A DNA stretch of 64,000 bases from Cladorhizidae sp. MBARI D1340-BT2. Lineage: Eukaryota; Porifera; Demospongiae; Poecilosclerida; Cladorhizidae. The position numbers and the translations under genes are program-made. Below the pieces are notes generated by a model, which searched no databases, had not been told where the DNA came from, and saw nothing but the letters and a program-made list of their open reading frames with translations. Where the stretch lies: assembly GCA_028752905.1 (NCBI GenBank), contig JAQNBH010000007.1, forward strand, positions 17,167,233 through 17,231,232. The letters are read 5' to 3'. Of this stretch, positions 14,051-25,910 are shown one piece after another. The first letter of the stretch is position 1. Each line of letters begins with the position of its first letter.

Positions 14051-15254
14051 GCCAGCGTTGAAGAAACATACAGGATGTTTTTTGCACTTACATTTATCTC
14101 AAATGCAAGCTATGTTCTTCACACGAAGTGCCTGGACAGGCACATGCATTGACCACCTGATGAGTGCACTGCTTGAGGTGTTCCCCTAGACTATCTGCCA
14201 GGAGTTGACTCCATGTCTATTCTGCTGGCTCTCTCAACATGAGCTTGAGGAAATAAAGCATTGAGGGAAGCCATTGCTGAAAACGGTAGGTTTCTTCCTC
14301 CCTGGGTGTAGAGTCTGCTTGATCTAGAGATAGTGAGAAGATGTACCCAGTTCTGAAGAAATTCAGTTGAATTTGAGCCAATTTGGAAAAGCCTCTGGGG
14401 GCTATTCAGCAGGCATCAAAGAGAATAGCGACATCGCTGTTTGTCTCGTTATTTTGATAATTGGTCGAGTCGAGCTATTTATAGGACGAGCCTCATTCGA
14501 CTCCTCTCGTTGGTCTTTCAGGTGCTTGGCGGTGATGATGTATAACACAGTACTCGTGGCTTGGCTAGAGCAATTTAAGATTCACACTCATGACAGAATA
14601 TATATTCTCTGTCATGAGATTTCTATTGTTCGTCAGATGCAAACAGCTTACAGGTAGCTACACTTTATTTGGTAATAGTGACTAATTAAAATACAAGCAT
14701 ATACAATAAAACTGGAAAAGTAATATGCAGGGCAAGTAAATTAACAATATTCAATTAGTAACAAGTAGTGGGCCCCCTTACATAATTTAACAATGTGAGG
14801 AATGACTGTCTGCCAATATCTGATGTACTTCGTGCACTTTGGCACCTACAGCTCCCTCCCCCAAACCTTACTGTATCTCTGCCACTGATTACTCGTCTTA
14901 TTCCAGAGGACATTTTCAAACCCCATCAGAGACTTCGCCCATAAACTGTCCCAACCTCTTGATCTAAAGATGGAATAGCTTTTATTCATATGAAGTCAAC
15001 AAGAAAAGAGATTCTTGTAAGTGTCACAAGAAAGGAAGGGGGAGTGGCAAACAGCCGATACATCAACATGGCGGTCAACATAAACTTATTAGTGTTAAAC
15101 AACTTAACAACTTAACTAATTACAAACTCAGAACCCTCTCCTCCTGTATAACAAAGAGGTAAGGGGTCCCCATGAAGTTATCTTATCATTAACCCCCTGT
15201 CTCATGTCCAGCTAAATATGTAGTCAGTATGAAAGCATTACATTCCAAGCTTGC
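14051..15254. other. Unique sequence, no gene recognised
   Basis: The longest plus-strand frame (14367-14657, 96 codons) has no recognisable domain. An inverted pair around CTCATGACAGAATATATATT at about 14588 could form a hairpin. Nothing else is supportable. Confidence 0.4.
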
Positions 15255-15592
15255 TAACAAGACTTAACACGAGCCTTGCTAACAAGACTTAACATTCATG
15301 AGCCTTGTTAACATGACTTAACACAAGCCTTGCTAACAAGACTTAACATGAGCCTTGTTAACATGACTTAACACAAGCCTTGCTAACAAGACTTAACATG
15401 AGCCTTGTTAACAAGACTTAACACGGGCCTTGCTAACAAGACTTAACACGAGCCTTGCTAAACAAGACTTAACACAAGCCTTGCTAACAAGACTTACCAC
15501 GAGCCTTGTTAACAAGACTTAACACAAACCTTGCTAACAAGACTTAACACAAACCTTGCTAACAAGACTTAACACAAACCTTGCTCGTCTCT
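15255..15592. repeat. 25-bp minisatellite, about 13 copies
   Basis: The unit is CTTGCTAACAAGACTTAACA plus CGAGC or CAAGC, with alternating GCTAAC/GTTAAC and C/A variants that suggest two-unit alternation in the middle. Confidence 0.88.
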
Positions 15593-15784
15593 TATCAACT
15601 GAGAAGTAGGAGATGAAAAGTCTATCCTAATGACCTATCCACAATGTAGAATAGCCATCAGTGTCAGTGGGTGGTCCTGGCTGTTGACGAGTCCGTGTAG
15701 TTGGTGGGAAGTTTCGTCGGCAGCTTGCATTTCTTCCTCCACAATCTCTCGGACAGCTGTTGTTACTCGGAGGTTTCTCGCTAG

Positions 15785-16245
15785 CAGGCCTTCAGGCTAC
15801 AGTGTGGTTTTCACAACAGTAGCCGAGGGAGCAGTACTCCCAGGCCTCCAGGCTACAGTGTGGTTTTCACAACAGTAGCCGAGGGAGCAGGACTCCCATG
15901 CCTCCAGGCTACAGTGTGGTTTTCACAACAGTAGCCGAGGGAGCAGTACTCCCAGGCCTCCAGGCTACAGTGTGGTTTTCACAACAGCGGCCGAGGGAGC
16001 AGGACTCCCAGGCCTCCAGGCTACAGTGTGGTTTTCACAACAGCGGCCGAGGGAGCAGGACTCCCAGGCCTCCAGGCTACAGTGTGGTTTACACAACAGT
16101 GGCCGAGGGAGCAGTACTCCCAGGCCTCCAGGCTACAGTGTGGTTTTCACAACAGCGGCCGAGGGAGCAGGACTCCCAGGCCTCCAGGCTACAGTGTGGT
16201 TTACACAACAGTAGCCGAGGGAGCAGTACTCCCAGGCCTCGTTGC
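15785..16245. repeat. 56-bp minisatellite, about 8 copies
   Basis: The unit contains CTCCAGGCTACAGTGTGGTT, TTCACAACAG, a TAGCC or CGGCC variant, then GAGGGAGCAG and ACTCCCAGGC. The variants alternate between copies. Three overlapping plus-strand frames of 77-124 codons are only this repeat. Confidence 0.9.
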
Positions 16246-16534
16246 TGGTCTTCTCCAATAGTTATGCCTTAAATCCTTACAAATATTGGTAATCCTTCGT
16301 TTCTTGTTAAGCTGAGTAAATCATCTTCTTGTTTCAAGTCTCGAACTCAAAATGGTTGCCACACACAATTCGCTAACGATCCGTATCACCCCATCATTAA
16401 TAATAAAGATTCGTACATTTTATAAACATTTTGTACATTTATTTAGGGAAGTTGGGACGTTACGTACGTTGGACTTTAATGCAACGCCAATATTTTTTTA
16501 ACTTGTACTGTACAGTGAGTATATCAATTAATAT

Positions 16535-16650
16535 ATACATTATACAGTAATATAATATATACATTATAATATTATAATATATATATATATATATACATTA
16601 TAATATATATATATACATTATAATATTATATACATTATAATATTATAGAC
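16535..16650. repeat. AT-rich low-complexity block
   Basis: Repeats of TATACATTATAATATT interleaved with (AT)n. Confidence 0.85.
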
Positions 16651-16914
16651 TAAACAATCTTTGGCATGGAATATGGTGAGTCATTTCACTTACCTTGGGC
16701 TCATGAAATTACTGGCACCTGCCCATGAAATAACTTGCCGTATTCCACTCCGACTCGTCTAATAATATTCACGCATAAATACTAACCGCAGCAGGGCTAG
16801 TGCCTCGGGCGTTATTCCTGTCCGTGAGTGTCCATTGAGGACCACAGTCAGAAAGGGTCCAGACTAATATTACAGTGCCAACTCTGTATCTAGTTCGGCT
16901 GTTTTAAAGTTTGG

Positions 16915-17240
16915 GGGCATGGCAAGGCCAGGGGGCATGATCTACGGGCAACCCTGCCCGTGTCCTTCCCCATGTCTAGTTATCCCTACGTCTCCCCCCC
17001 CTGGTCCCGATCTCCGTGGGTCATCTGTGTGAGTGGTCACTGAGGACAAAGATAAAGCTAGGGTGTGTGGTATGGTCAGGGGGTGTGGTATGGCCAGGGG
17101 GTGTGGTATGGTCAGGGGGTGTAGCGAATGAGCCCAGAACTCTTCCCACGTCTAGTCGAGTTACCCCTAACTATCTCCCCTGGCTCTATGCTCCGTGGGT
17201 CCTCTGCGTGAGGGGCTATGAAGGACAACAAAAAAGCAAC
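16915..17240. repeat. Diverged tandem duplication of about 175 bp
   Basis: Two related segments (about 16970-17055 and 17145-17237) share a CACGTCTAG or CATGTCTAG start, a CTCC...TGG centre, CTCCGTGGGTC and AGGACAA. Between them sit four copies of an 18-bp GGGGTGTGGTATGGTCAG unit (about 17067-17125). Confidence 0.7.
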
Positions 17241-17479
17241 ACACACACACACACGAGTAAGGTGCGATGAAGAGAGAGAAATCAATTCTTATTATTTTGC
17301 ATTGTTGTAGCCATTGTCCTTGCACTAGCCCAGCTGAAGCCTTAATGTAGTACTGATCTGTACATTATTGATGTCATCATGATGTCGTCATGCTTGGATT
17401 GTGATATGGCGAAGTAGCATGTATTTATACATTCCACACAACTGGTGCATGCTTGAGCATTTACTGGAACAATCATTTC

Positions 17480-17790
17480 CAGCGTAGCAAACACTTTGTA
17501 TTTAAGGCAGTAGCACACCTCCACAGCTAGAGCATGCTGATGAGTTGAGTATATAGCCAATGATACTCCCGTCATCCTTTCCTGTTTGCTTGTATTAAAC
17601 CTTGCAACCTGTTCTCTCTCACTTGCCTGTGCAGCCAGTTTTCTTTCCTCGGCTTTGAATCTGCCGCCATTTTGTTGATCTTTCTCTGATGACCATTCCC
17701 AGTTTATATACAAGCCCACTTTATTTTAAGGGTCTCACCCATTCATTTTTTATTTATTTTTTATTTTTTCGGGTGAACGTGCGAACATGC
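17480..17790. repeat. Dispersed repeat, copy A
   Basis: This matches 40855-41250. Shared landmarks in the same order are GCTAGAGCATG, CTTTCCTGT, TGCAACCTGTT, AATCTGCC, ATGATGACCATTCC and CACCCATTCAT. Copy B carries extra sequence after the first third. A minus-strand frame (17342-17719, 125 codons) lies across copy A but is not preserved as a frame in copy B, so it is not called as a gene. The transposon class is unknown. Confidence 0.65.
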
Positions 17791-17988
17791 AGTAATTGCA
17801 TTCAAACACAGACACGCGATGTGCGACATTGCCATGGTTTCCACCAACCTCCCGGTGTGGGCTTGCTTCACTCACCAATTATTGCATCCACCTCCTCCTT
17901 ATTACATATTACAGTAGCAGTGCGAGAAGTTACAGTCGGGCATCGGACATTTTCTGAACATCTCGTGTTTGTCTGAACAAAAACCAAT

Positions 17989-18330
17989 TTGCTCTGTCAA
18001 AATGTCCGAGCAAAGGCTAAGCTTGAGCTAACCTTTTCCCAGCTGAACCTCATCAAGAGCAGCAAGATACCCTCACTTGGAATCAACACTCTAAATGACC
18101 TGCTGGTTCTGAATGTGGACAGACTTCCCCTGCAAGATTTCACCCAGATACTGCTGTTAATCTTTGCTGCAGCGCTAAGTTGAGAAACTTCAACAGTCAA
18201 TGCTCAATAGAAGCAGTACAAGAAACATATTGAAGCATTGGATGTCCTAACCTCCGACACAGACACCAATGAGGAGGAAGAGGAGAAGCTGTTAATTGGT
18301 GACAGGGATGACTCGATACAGGATGACTGA
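17989..18330 (+). other. Unrecognised coding-like stretch
   Basis: A 64-codon plus-strand frame (17989-18183) is followed, after a stop and in another frame, by an acidic stretch with a run of glutamates ending at a TGA near 18330. The sequence looks more protein-like than its surroundings but matches no family I recognise. It could be the tail of a decayed transposon gene or a host exon. Confidence 0.25.
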
Positions 18331-18721
18331 CGCAATCTGTTACTTGCGTTGTTCATTATAGAGTTTTCTGTTTGCACTCGTTAATTGATTATTAGATTAC
18401 ATGTAAGGCGTAATTTTCAAAAATGTGGTAGCAGATCAAAATCTGAGAATGGCAGAACAATGGACTCTGAACAAACAAGTTTAGATTGTAACTTCCCGTA
18501 AGGCTAGGGACCAAACCCTTACACAAACTGAATTTACGGATAACTGACATCATTATAATATTCATAAGCTTAGGCATTGAATTTAACACTCGATAATTGT
18601 TTCGAGTGTGTTTATGCCGCCAAGAGCCTACCATGTACATGCAGCGACTGTGTACAGCATGGCTGAGATTACAGTTGTCGTTTTTATGAGGGAAGGAGTG
18701 AAGTTGGCGGGGAGAGGAACA

Positions 18722-18872
18722 AATGATGCGGTAATCAACTTGAAATTTTACTCTCTCAACATTTGGGCCAGCCATTATTATTCCTGATGAAGGCCAGAGC
18801 ATCTAGCCGAAACGTCGAGAGAGTTAATTACTGAGAAAATCTTTGCAATTCATAATGTTAACTGAGAGTGTG
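18722..18872. mobile_element. Fold-back repeat, both arms
   Basis: The left arm begins with TAATCAACTTGAAATTTTAC and CTCTCTC. The right arm carries CCTGATGAAGGCCAGAGCAT, a GAAACGTCGAGAGAG segment and ATTACTGAGAA. The arms are inverted and partly mismatched, with a short centre. This is one of at least eight occurrences in the window, and it is non-coding. Confidence 0.7.
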
Positions 18873-19316
18873 CTGAGAGTAATTATTGTTGTCGTTGTAC
18901 ATACATACGGCCTTTGCTTGAAGGTATGACCTTCTTTGTGCATGCAAAATCCTACAAGTGTTTTAATCGAGAAGAGAGGTTGCTTAAGCGTCTGTCTGGT
19001 GCTGGAAGCATTTCAGAACCTTTTCCACTGCTTCAGCACTGGGAGGATTATTGGGTGATGAGAGTGCCAGGCCTGTTCATCATCAGAATCATCGATCTCA
19101 AGGAATACTAGCTCTGTATATCTTACATACCTGAATTATCCAGAACCTTATCCTCGACTTCCCTCATTTCTCACCATTTTCATTGAAATGCCTCCGCTGT
19201 CATGAGGCAAAAAAAGCAACAGATCATGTCCCCATTCTTCTCGAGGTCACGGGCAGTAGCCAGAAATTCCAACATTCCACTTGGCCAGCAGCGAAGTCCT
19301 CTGATTTTTCGGATTC

Positions 19317-19430
19317 CTGGTGAAGACTAGAGCATTTAGTCGAAACGTCGAGCGAGGACAATTCCAAGTTAATTATTGAGAAGGTTATTGTAATGCTAAT
19401 ATATCAACTGAGAGTTCATTGAGAATATAG
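19317..19430 (+). repeat. Fold-back repeat family, right arm
   Basis: Carries GACTAGAGCATTTAGTCGAA, then ACGTCGAG, AATTATTGAGAAGG, and the outer segment TCAACTGAGAGTTCATTGAG. The core reads CTGGTGA instead of CTGATGA. No left arm is visible close by. Confidence 0.7.
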
Positions 19431-19620
19431 AGCACTTCTATTTCATTCTTGATAGAAGGTGTTTCTCTTAAGTTTGACCAAGCTGTAGCCATGCCCAGCC
19501 CCTTCAACAGCTCTCCTTTCCACTCTCTTCCAGCTTGATACGCGAATGATCTGGAACAGACACACTCCAAAATGGAGTGGGTAAACGCCCTTCGTGTGTG
19601 CATGCTACATGTATTAGCCT

Positions 19621-19672
19621 TGCGGATTATCCGAATTTCCGGATAACTGAGGTTCGGTTAAAGTTCTACTGC
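19621..19672. repeat. Isolated Tigger-like terminus
   Basis: A TTATCCGAA...GGATAACTGAGG stretch ending in TTCTACTG resembles the ends of the Tigger elements at 29.0 and 31.3 kb. No partner end was found nearby, so it is listed as a solitary fragment. Confidence 0.4.
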
Positions 19673-20162
19673 GTCACTTTAAAAAAATAAAAAAATTACC
19701 ATCCCAGAACGTTGCATGTTCGAGCAGATGCACTGTGAAGGCACTAACGGTGTTCAAACATTGGGTATCGAAGTAGAAGCCAAAGTAATTAGAGAATAGT
19801 TAAGTTATGGAGCAGTTCATACTTACAAATATGGAGGCTGTTTATTGCTCCATGTAATGAAGGCACATATGCACACGCGCTTGAGGCAAAAGGGTTGTTC
19901 GTCCTAGCTCTCCTGTGTTCCTCAGCTTCGCCTGCTCTTCCTTACTCATTTCATGCTCCCATTTTCATCCTATTTGTTTTGCCTGGTTCCATCGTGACAT
20001 ATGCGGAGACCATTTATTGTTCCATGTGATAAACGTACATCATACATAGATGTACGCCCGACGCAAACAGAGTTTTCATGGTCATACCGTTGTCTCGCTT
20101 TGCTCGATGACAGGCCATGCATCTAGCCCATTTTATGACTTTCAGGGATTTGATCTTGTCTT

Positions 20163-20340
20163 TGTTGTTGTTGTTGTTGTTGTTGCTGTTGCTGTATTGG
20201 TCAGGAGTTTAACTTTGGAGAATCAGACAACTATAACCAAGTGCTGGTCCACGAGACACTGAGAGTGGCCGTATGTGACGCCATCTGTCACAACACTTCT
20301 CCTCCAGAAATTGAGTATGTTGTTGTTGTTGTTGTTGTTT
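20163..20340. repeat. Two (GTT)n runs
   Basis: GTT microsatellites at about 20163-20193 and 20319-20339, with unique sequence between them. No gene is seen in 19.7-20.6 kb. Confidence 0.85.
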
Positions 20341-20596
20341 GCATTTGCATTCCATGGGAGGGGAGGGGGGAACAGGAAGCAATATTATAGCATGGATATG
20401 TACGGTGGACATTATTTCAAATGGTAAAGGGTTGTCAAAATGTAAAGATTCTTCTATTTGTGGTCTTTTTTAAAGCAGAACAAAAAAGATGTCCGGGACT
20501 TTTCTGTGTGTCCCTCCTTTCTCAGGGTGAGCAAGGCCTGGGGGCGTGGCAATGCATCTCATGGTCGTCTATGGATGCCCAAGTTCCTTCCCTCTT

Positions 20597-22625
20597 ACTG
20601 GCTAGGCTAGAGGCTAGGGTATGTGCCTAGGACTTAGTAGGTGACAGGGCTAGAGGCTAGGGTATGTGCCTAGGACTTAGTAGGTGACAAGGCTAGAGGC
20701 TAGGGTATGTGCCTAGGACTTAGTAGGTGACAAGGCTAGAGGCTAGGGTATGTGCCTAGGACTTAGTAGGTGACAGGGCTAGAGGCTAGGGTATGTGCCT
20801 AGGAATTAGTAGGTGACAGGGCTAGAGGCTAGGGTATGTGCCTAGGACTTAGTAGGTGACAGGGCTAGAGGCTAGGGTATGTGCCTAGGACTTAGTAGGT
20901 GACAGGGCTAGAGGCTAGGGTATGTGCCTAGGACTTAGTAGGTGACAAGGCTAGAGGCTAGGGTATGTGCCTAGGACTTAGTAGGTGACAGGGCTAGAGG
21001 CTAGGGTATGTGCCTAGGACTTAGTAGGTGACAAGGCTAGAGGCTAGGGTATGTGCCTAGGACTTAGTAGGTGACAGGGCTAGAGGCTAGGGTATGTGTC
21101 TAGGACTTAGTAGGTGACAAGGCTAGAGGCTAGGGTATGTGCCTAGGACTTAGTAGGTGACAGGGCTAGAGGCTAGGGTATGTGCCTAGGACTTAGTAGG
21201 TGACAGGGCTAGAGGCTAGGGTATGTGCCTATAGGACTTAGTAGGTGACAGGGCTAGAGGCTAGGGTATGTGCCTAGGACTTAGTAGGTGACAAGGCTAG
21301 AGGCTAGGGTATGTGTCTAGGACTTAGTAGGTGACAGGGCTAGAGGCTAGGGTATGTGCCTGGGACTTAGTAGGTGACAAGGCTAGAGGCTAGGGTATGT
21401 GCCTAGGACTTAGTAGGTGACAAGGCTAGAGGCTAGGGTATGTGCCTAGGACTTAGTAGGTGACAAGGCTAGAGGCTAGGCCTAGGACTTAGTAGGTGAC
21501 AGGGCTAGAGGCTAGGGTATGTGCCTAGGACTTAGTAGGTGACAGGGCTAGAGGCTAGGGTATGTGACTAGGACTTAGTATGTGACAGGGCTAGAGGCTA
21601 GGGTATGTGCCTAGGACTTGGTGGGTGACAGGGCTAGAGGCTAGGGTATGTGCCTAGGACTTAGTAGGTGACAAGGCTAGAGGCTAGGGTATGTGCCTAG
21701 GACTTAGTAGGTGACAGGGCTAGAGGCTAGGGTATGTGCCTAGGACTTAGTAGGTGACAAGGCTAGAGGCTAGGGTATGTGCCTAGGACTTAGTAGGTGA
21801 CAGGGCTAGAGGCTAGGGTATGTGCCTATAGGACTTAGTAGGTGACAGGGCTAGAGGCTAGGGTATGTGCCTAGGACTTAGTAGGTGACAGGGCTAGAGG
21901 CTAGGGTATGTGCCTAGGACTTAGTAGGTGACAGGGCTAGAGGCTAGGGTATGTGCCTAGGACTTAGTAGGTGACAGGGCTAGAGGCTAGGGTATGTGCC
22001 TAGGACTTAGTAGGTGACAGGGCTAGAGGCTAGGGTATGTGCCTAGGACTTAGTAGGTGATAGGGCTAGAGGCTAGGGTATGTGCCTGGGACTTAGTAGG
22101 TGACAAGACTAGAGGCTAGGGTATGTGCCTAGGACTTAGTAGGTGACAAGGCTAGAGGCTAGGGTATGTGCCTAGGACTTAGTAGGTGACAGGGCTAGAG
22201 GCTAGGGTATGTGCCTAGGACTTAGTAGGTGACAGGGCTAGAGGCTAGGGTATGTGCCTATAGGACTTAGTAGGTGACAAGGCTAGAGGCTAGGGTATGT
22301 GCCTAGGACTTAGTAGGTGACAGGGCTAGAGGCTAGGGTATGTGCCTAGGACTTAGTAGGTGACAGGGCTAGAGGCTAGGGTATGTGCCTAGGACTTAGT
22401 AGATGACAAGGCTAGAGGCTAGGGTATGTGTCTAGGACTTAGTAGATGACAAGGCTAGAGGCTAGGGTATGTGTCTAGGACTTAGTAGGTGACAGGGCTA
22501 GAGGCTAGGGTATGTGCCTAGGACTTAGTAGGTGACAAGGCTAGAGGCTAGGGTATGTGCCTAGGACTTAGTAGGTGACAGGGCTAGAGGCTAGGGTATG
22601 TGCCTAGGAGGCTAGAGACTAGGCC
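20597..22625. repeat. 43-bp minisatellite, about 47 copies
   Basis: The unit starts GCTAGAGGCTAGGGTATGTG, continues CCTAGGACTTAGTAGGTGAC and ends AGG or AAG. Each unit holds three CTAG sites including a CCTAGG palindrome. Variants (AAGG/AGGG, CTATAGG insertion, one 9-bp deletion near 21479) are spread along the array and recur, which indicates internal multi-unit duplications as in the 10.7 kb array. Confidence 0.93.
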
Positions 22626-23091
22626 TGATACATGTAACTACTGGCCCTCCCTGATAACTACCATGGTACCACTGCTACTCACTAATAAGTACTACGGTAC
22701 CACTGGCCCTCTCTGAAAACTATACCCTGGTATATTGTATAGGCCAGGAGTTTTTTTTAGTAGAGAATCAGATGAAGTCCACAGACCCCCTCTCCAGAAA
22801 ATGAAAATAAATTTATGTTTATAGTGGGGGGGGAGAAGAAAGAAAAACAAACAAAACCAAGAGCATATGAGCATATGAGGTCACACCTTCACAGAGAACA
22901 CTGCCCCAGGGCATCCTGAACAACACACACTGTTTTATCATTCGTTTTTATAAGTTTTATAACTTCCACAAAAAAACCCTGCGAAAAAGAATAATTGGAT
23001 TGCCCCCTAGTCCATGACCCACATGTATAATGTGTGTGTACAAGACGTGTTTTTTATATTGGATTGACTGGGGAGGGGGGGGGATGACTTA
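22626..23091. other. Unique spacer, no gene seen
   Basis: Contains homopolymer and purine runs only. No coding or RNA signal. Confidence 0.5.
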
Positions 23092-23237
23092 CCAATGTAG
23101 ATAACAAACATTTACAGGAGATCCTTTACCTGTTAACTCCAAATATAATATCATTATGGTAATATCATTATGGATTTAAAAATAAAGTATTGGTCTTCAT
23201 TAAAAAGTGTCCTATAAATGTTTGTTGTCTACATTGG
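23092..23237. mobile_element. 146-bp MITE with about 28-bp inverted ends
   Basis: The left end CCAATGTAGATAACAAACAT and the reverse complement of the right end (CCAATGTAGACAACAAACAT) differ at one position in 20, and the match continues through TTAYAGGA. It is non-coding and AT-rich inside. A related end, with TGTTTGTGGTCCACATTGG, is at about 37348. The superfamily is not assigned. Confidence 0.7.
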
Positions 23238-23289
23238 GCTGTTGCTGTGTTGTTGTTGTTGTTGTTGTTGTTTTGTTTAAAAAAATATT

Positions 23290-23770
23290 TATCTATATGC
23301 TTATTTATTTACTAGATACATTTATTTATTTACTAGATACAATATTTTGATACAATATTTAGATACAATATTTATTTATTTATTTACTAGATACAATATT
23401 TATTTATTTATTTGTTTAAAAGATACAATATTTATTTATTTATATACTAGATACAATATTTATTTATTTATTTACTAGATACAATATTTATTTACTATTT
23501 ACTAGATACAATATTTATTTATTTATTTACTATATAGATAATATTTATTTACTAGATACAATATTTATTTATTTATTTACTAGATACAATATTTATTTAT
23601 TTATTTACTAGATACAATATTTATTTATTTATTTATTTACTAGATTTATTTATTTACTAGATTATTTATTTATTTGCTAGATACAATATTTATTTATTTA
23701 TTTACTAGATACAAATATTTTACTAGATACAATATTTATTATTTATTTATTTTATTTACTAGATACAATA
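23290..23770. repeat. AT-rich 26-30 bp minisatellite
   Basis: The unit is ACTAGATACAATATTTATTT with a variable number of ATTT steps. About 17 units, several truncated. A (GTT)n run precedes it at 23251. Confidence 0.88.
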
Positions 23771-23899
23771 TTTTTGGTTTCTAAATAAAGCATTTATTGT
23801 CTTTTTTTAAGCAGCCACCAATCATCGATGTGTTTTTTTATCCCTCAAGCAGACACACGTGCTATATATATTCATAGACACATGCACATTAGAGGTCAA

Positions 23900-23996
23900 C
23901 TCAATGAACTCTCAGTTGACATAATAACATTACAATAACCTTCTCAATAATCAGCTTGAAATTGCAGAGCTTCAAGTTGATTATTGAGAAGGTTTT
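23900..23996. mobile_element. Fold-back repeat, near-perfect hairpin
   Basis: AACCTTCTCAATAATCAGCT on the left pairs with the right segment AGTTGATTATTGAGAAGGTT, with a short centre. The left side also has the outer segment CTCAATGAACTCTCAGTTGA. The hammerhead-like core is missing from this short form, so it is an internally deleted family member. Confidence 0.75.
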
Positions 23997-24624
23997 ATAA
24001 CAATAGAAGTAGTTACCAAGTTTTGTGGAAAGTCTGTGATGTTGACTATTGTCCCAGGAGTAAACTTCTGAGGAAACCAACTGATCACTTCTTGGTCCAA
24101 AAACCTGAAACTGTTACTCGCTCAACTCAGTTGTGTGCTGTTTACTACGTATGGTCACATGATTAAACTTCTGAGGGAAGCAACTGGTTACTTCATGGAT
24201 GTGCTACTCACTGCAGCTCAACTTGTCGTGTGCACAAAAATCCTTTACCAAATATTTGGGTGTAAACTGAGTAGAGAAATGGATTAGTTTTTGCAATGCG
24301 AGTTTTGAGTCTTCTGATAGTAAAATTATGAGGAATGGATATATTGTGATATTGTGCACAAATTATGTGGGGAAAAAATAGAATAACACAGAGATAGATG
24401 GATTGTGCTCCATTGAGAGTAGTTTAGGCAGTTTGGTGTCTTCTGATGCAAAATGTAGGACCAACGTGTGCAAGATGTGTGTGGGAGAATTGCCTTGGGC
24501 AGAAAGCAGGTAGGCTACGAACCACCACGCTTTACAAGACATTCCCTTGCATCAAACTTTTTTTTTTTTAATGATTTGTATCTGGCTGAAGAGGCCCCAT
24601 GGCCATACGTAGCAGTGAGTTCTA
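23997..24624. other. Unique stretch, no gene recognised
   Basis: Two related segments (about 24049-24100 and 24165-24215) share TAAACTTCTGAGG and AACTG, a weak local duplication. The 98-codon frame at 24468-24764 runs into the 20-bp array and is not a gene. Confidence 0.4.
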
Positions 24625-24955
24625 GTCCTAGGGGTGCAGCTCTGGTCCTAGGGATACAGCTCTGGTCCTTGGGGTGCAGCTCTGGTCCTAGGGATGCAGC
24701 TCTGGTCCTAGGGGTGCAGCTATGGTCCAGGGATGCAGCTCTGGTCCTAGGGATGCAGCTCTGATCCTAGGGGTGCAGCTCTGGTCCTAGGGGTGCAGCT
24801 CTGGTCCTAGGGGTGCAGCTCTGGTCCAGGTGCAGCTCTGGCCCAGGGGTGCAGCTCTGGTCCTAGGGGTGTAGCTATGGTCCAGGGGTGCAGCTCTGGT
24901 CCTAGGGGTGCAGCTCTGGTCCTAGGGGTGCAGCTCTGGTTCTAGGGGTGCAGCA
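24625..24955. repeat. 20-bp minisatellite, about 17 copies
   Basis: The unit is CAGCTCTGGTCCTAGGGGTG with small deletions and A/G variants. Confidence 0.9.
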
Positions 24956-25319
24956 GTCAACCATGTGGAAACACTAATTAAAAATGACCATAAAAAAGTT
25001 GGGTAGGCCATGATCTGTCAGGCCCATAAGTGACCTGCCTGGCCCATCTTGTGAGCCATGACCTGCCTGGCCCATCTTGCAGATCCTGCCATGAATTTGT
25101 GGGAAGGTTGTTGTGAAGCGTAGGGATTTGAACTTGGAAGCCAACTAACTATCAGGCATCAGTATGAAGCTTCCCAAGAAAAATGTTGTTTATGCATAAT
25201 CTTGCATCATTATGTCATGTGTGCATCCACCATTATATATATGAATTCAGTCTTGTTCAGCCTGCCACATTCCAGTAGTGATGATTTGTGTGTCCCCATA
25301 GAGCTATTGTCAACCTATT

Positions 25320-25425
25320 TTAACCTGCCTCAACCCAGTCTGGTGTTAGTCCAGTGTGTGTCCTCATAGAACCTACTTCAACCTGCCTCAACCCAGTGTG
25401 GTGTTGGTCCAGTGTGTATTGGTTA
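25320..25425. repeat. Two-copy direct repeat of about 65 bp
   Basis: ACCTGCCTCAACCCAGT, TGGTGTTRGTCCAGTGTGT and the surrounding text occur twice (about 25324 and 25388). The repeat lies just upstream of the host exon. Confidence 0.75.
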
Positions 25426-25472
25426 TAAACATGCTTCAAAGGTTTAAAACACACAACTTTGGCTTACACCAG

Positions 25473-25910
25473 CCTATCCTGACGGAGTTATTGACCATGT
25501 TCCTCAGGGCTGTCAAGAAAATGTCATTCCTGGAGTTCTATGACTATTACCATGACACAGCTAAGAGGATGGCTGCCACTCTTGATGGGCAGCCCATGAA
25601 AGTAAGAAACTTGCTGTAGTAGGACAATTTAGATGTTGGGCAAGTATATATTACTATATATATGTGTGTGTGTGTGTGTTGTATATATATATATATATAT
25701 ATACTTTTAAGATAAATCTTAAAGCATGATGTTAACTGAGAGTAATCTTACAACCCATATATATATAGCTATATAGTCGTTATAAATGTTATGTGATGAG
25801 CTTATATTGTTTAGGATCCATTTGGTCACACCAAGGGGACATTTAACTTCGGACATATCTCTCGCACTCTGCAAACTCTTTACAAGCAGTTATCTCCATC
25901 ACAGCAATAG
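25473..25910 (+). CDS. Last two exons of an unidentified host gene
   Basis: Exon 1 (about 25473-25601) encodes a charged helical segment containing FLRAVKKMSFLEFYDYYHD and ends with codons GQPMK just before a GTAAGA donor at 25602. Exon 2 (25815-25910) follows a TTGTTTAG acceptor, joins in phase 0, and encodes DPFGHTKGTFNFGH and a helical tail with a TAG stop at 25908. Intron length is 213 bp and it contains (TG)n and (AT)n runs. The 5' acceptor at 25471 has a weak pyrimidine tract, so the exon may begin further left. Upstream exons are not located. The joined peptide reads like the C-terminus of a conserved protein, but I do not recognise the family. The gene is convergent with the minus-strand gene that ends at 26604. 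Confidence 0.6.

Noticed and set aside
17342..17719. 125-codon minus-strand frame
   Set aside because: Overlaps a dispersed repeat whose second copy at 41 kb does not keep the frame; no motif.
20597..22625. Possible CRISPR array (regular 43-bp spacing)
   Set aside because: There are no unique spacers: the whole unit repeats, and the genome is eukaryotic. The same applies to the 25-, 56- and 71-bp arrays.
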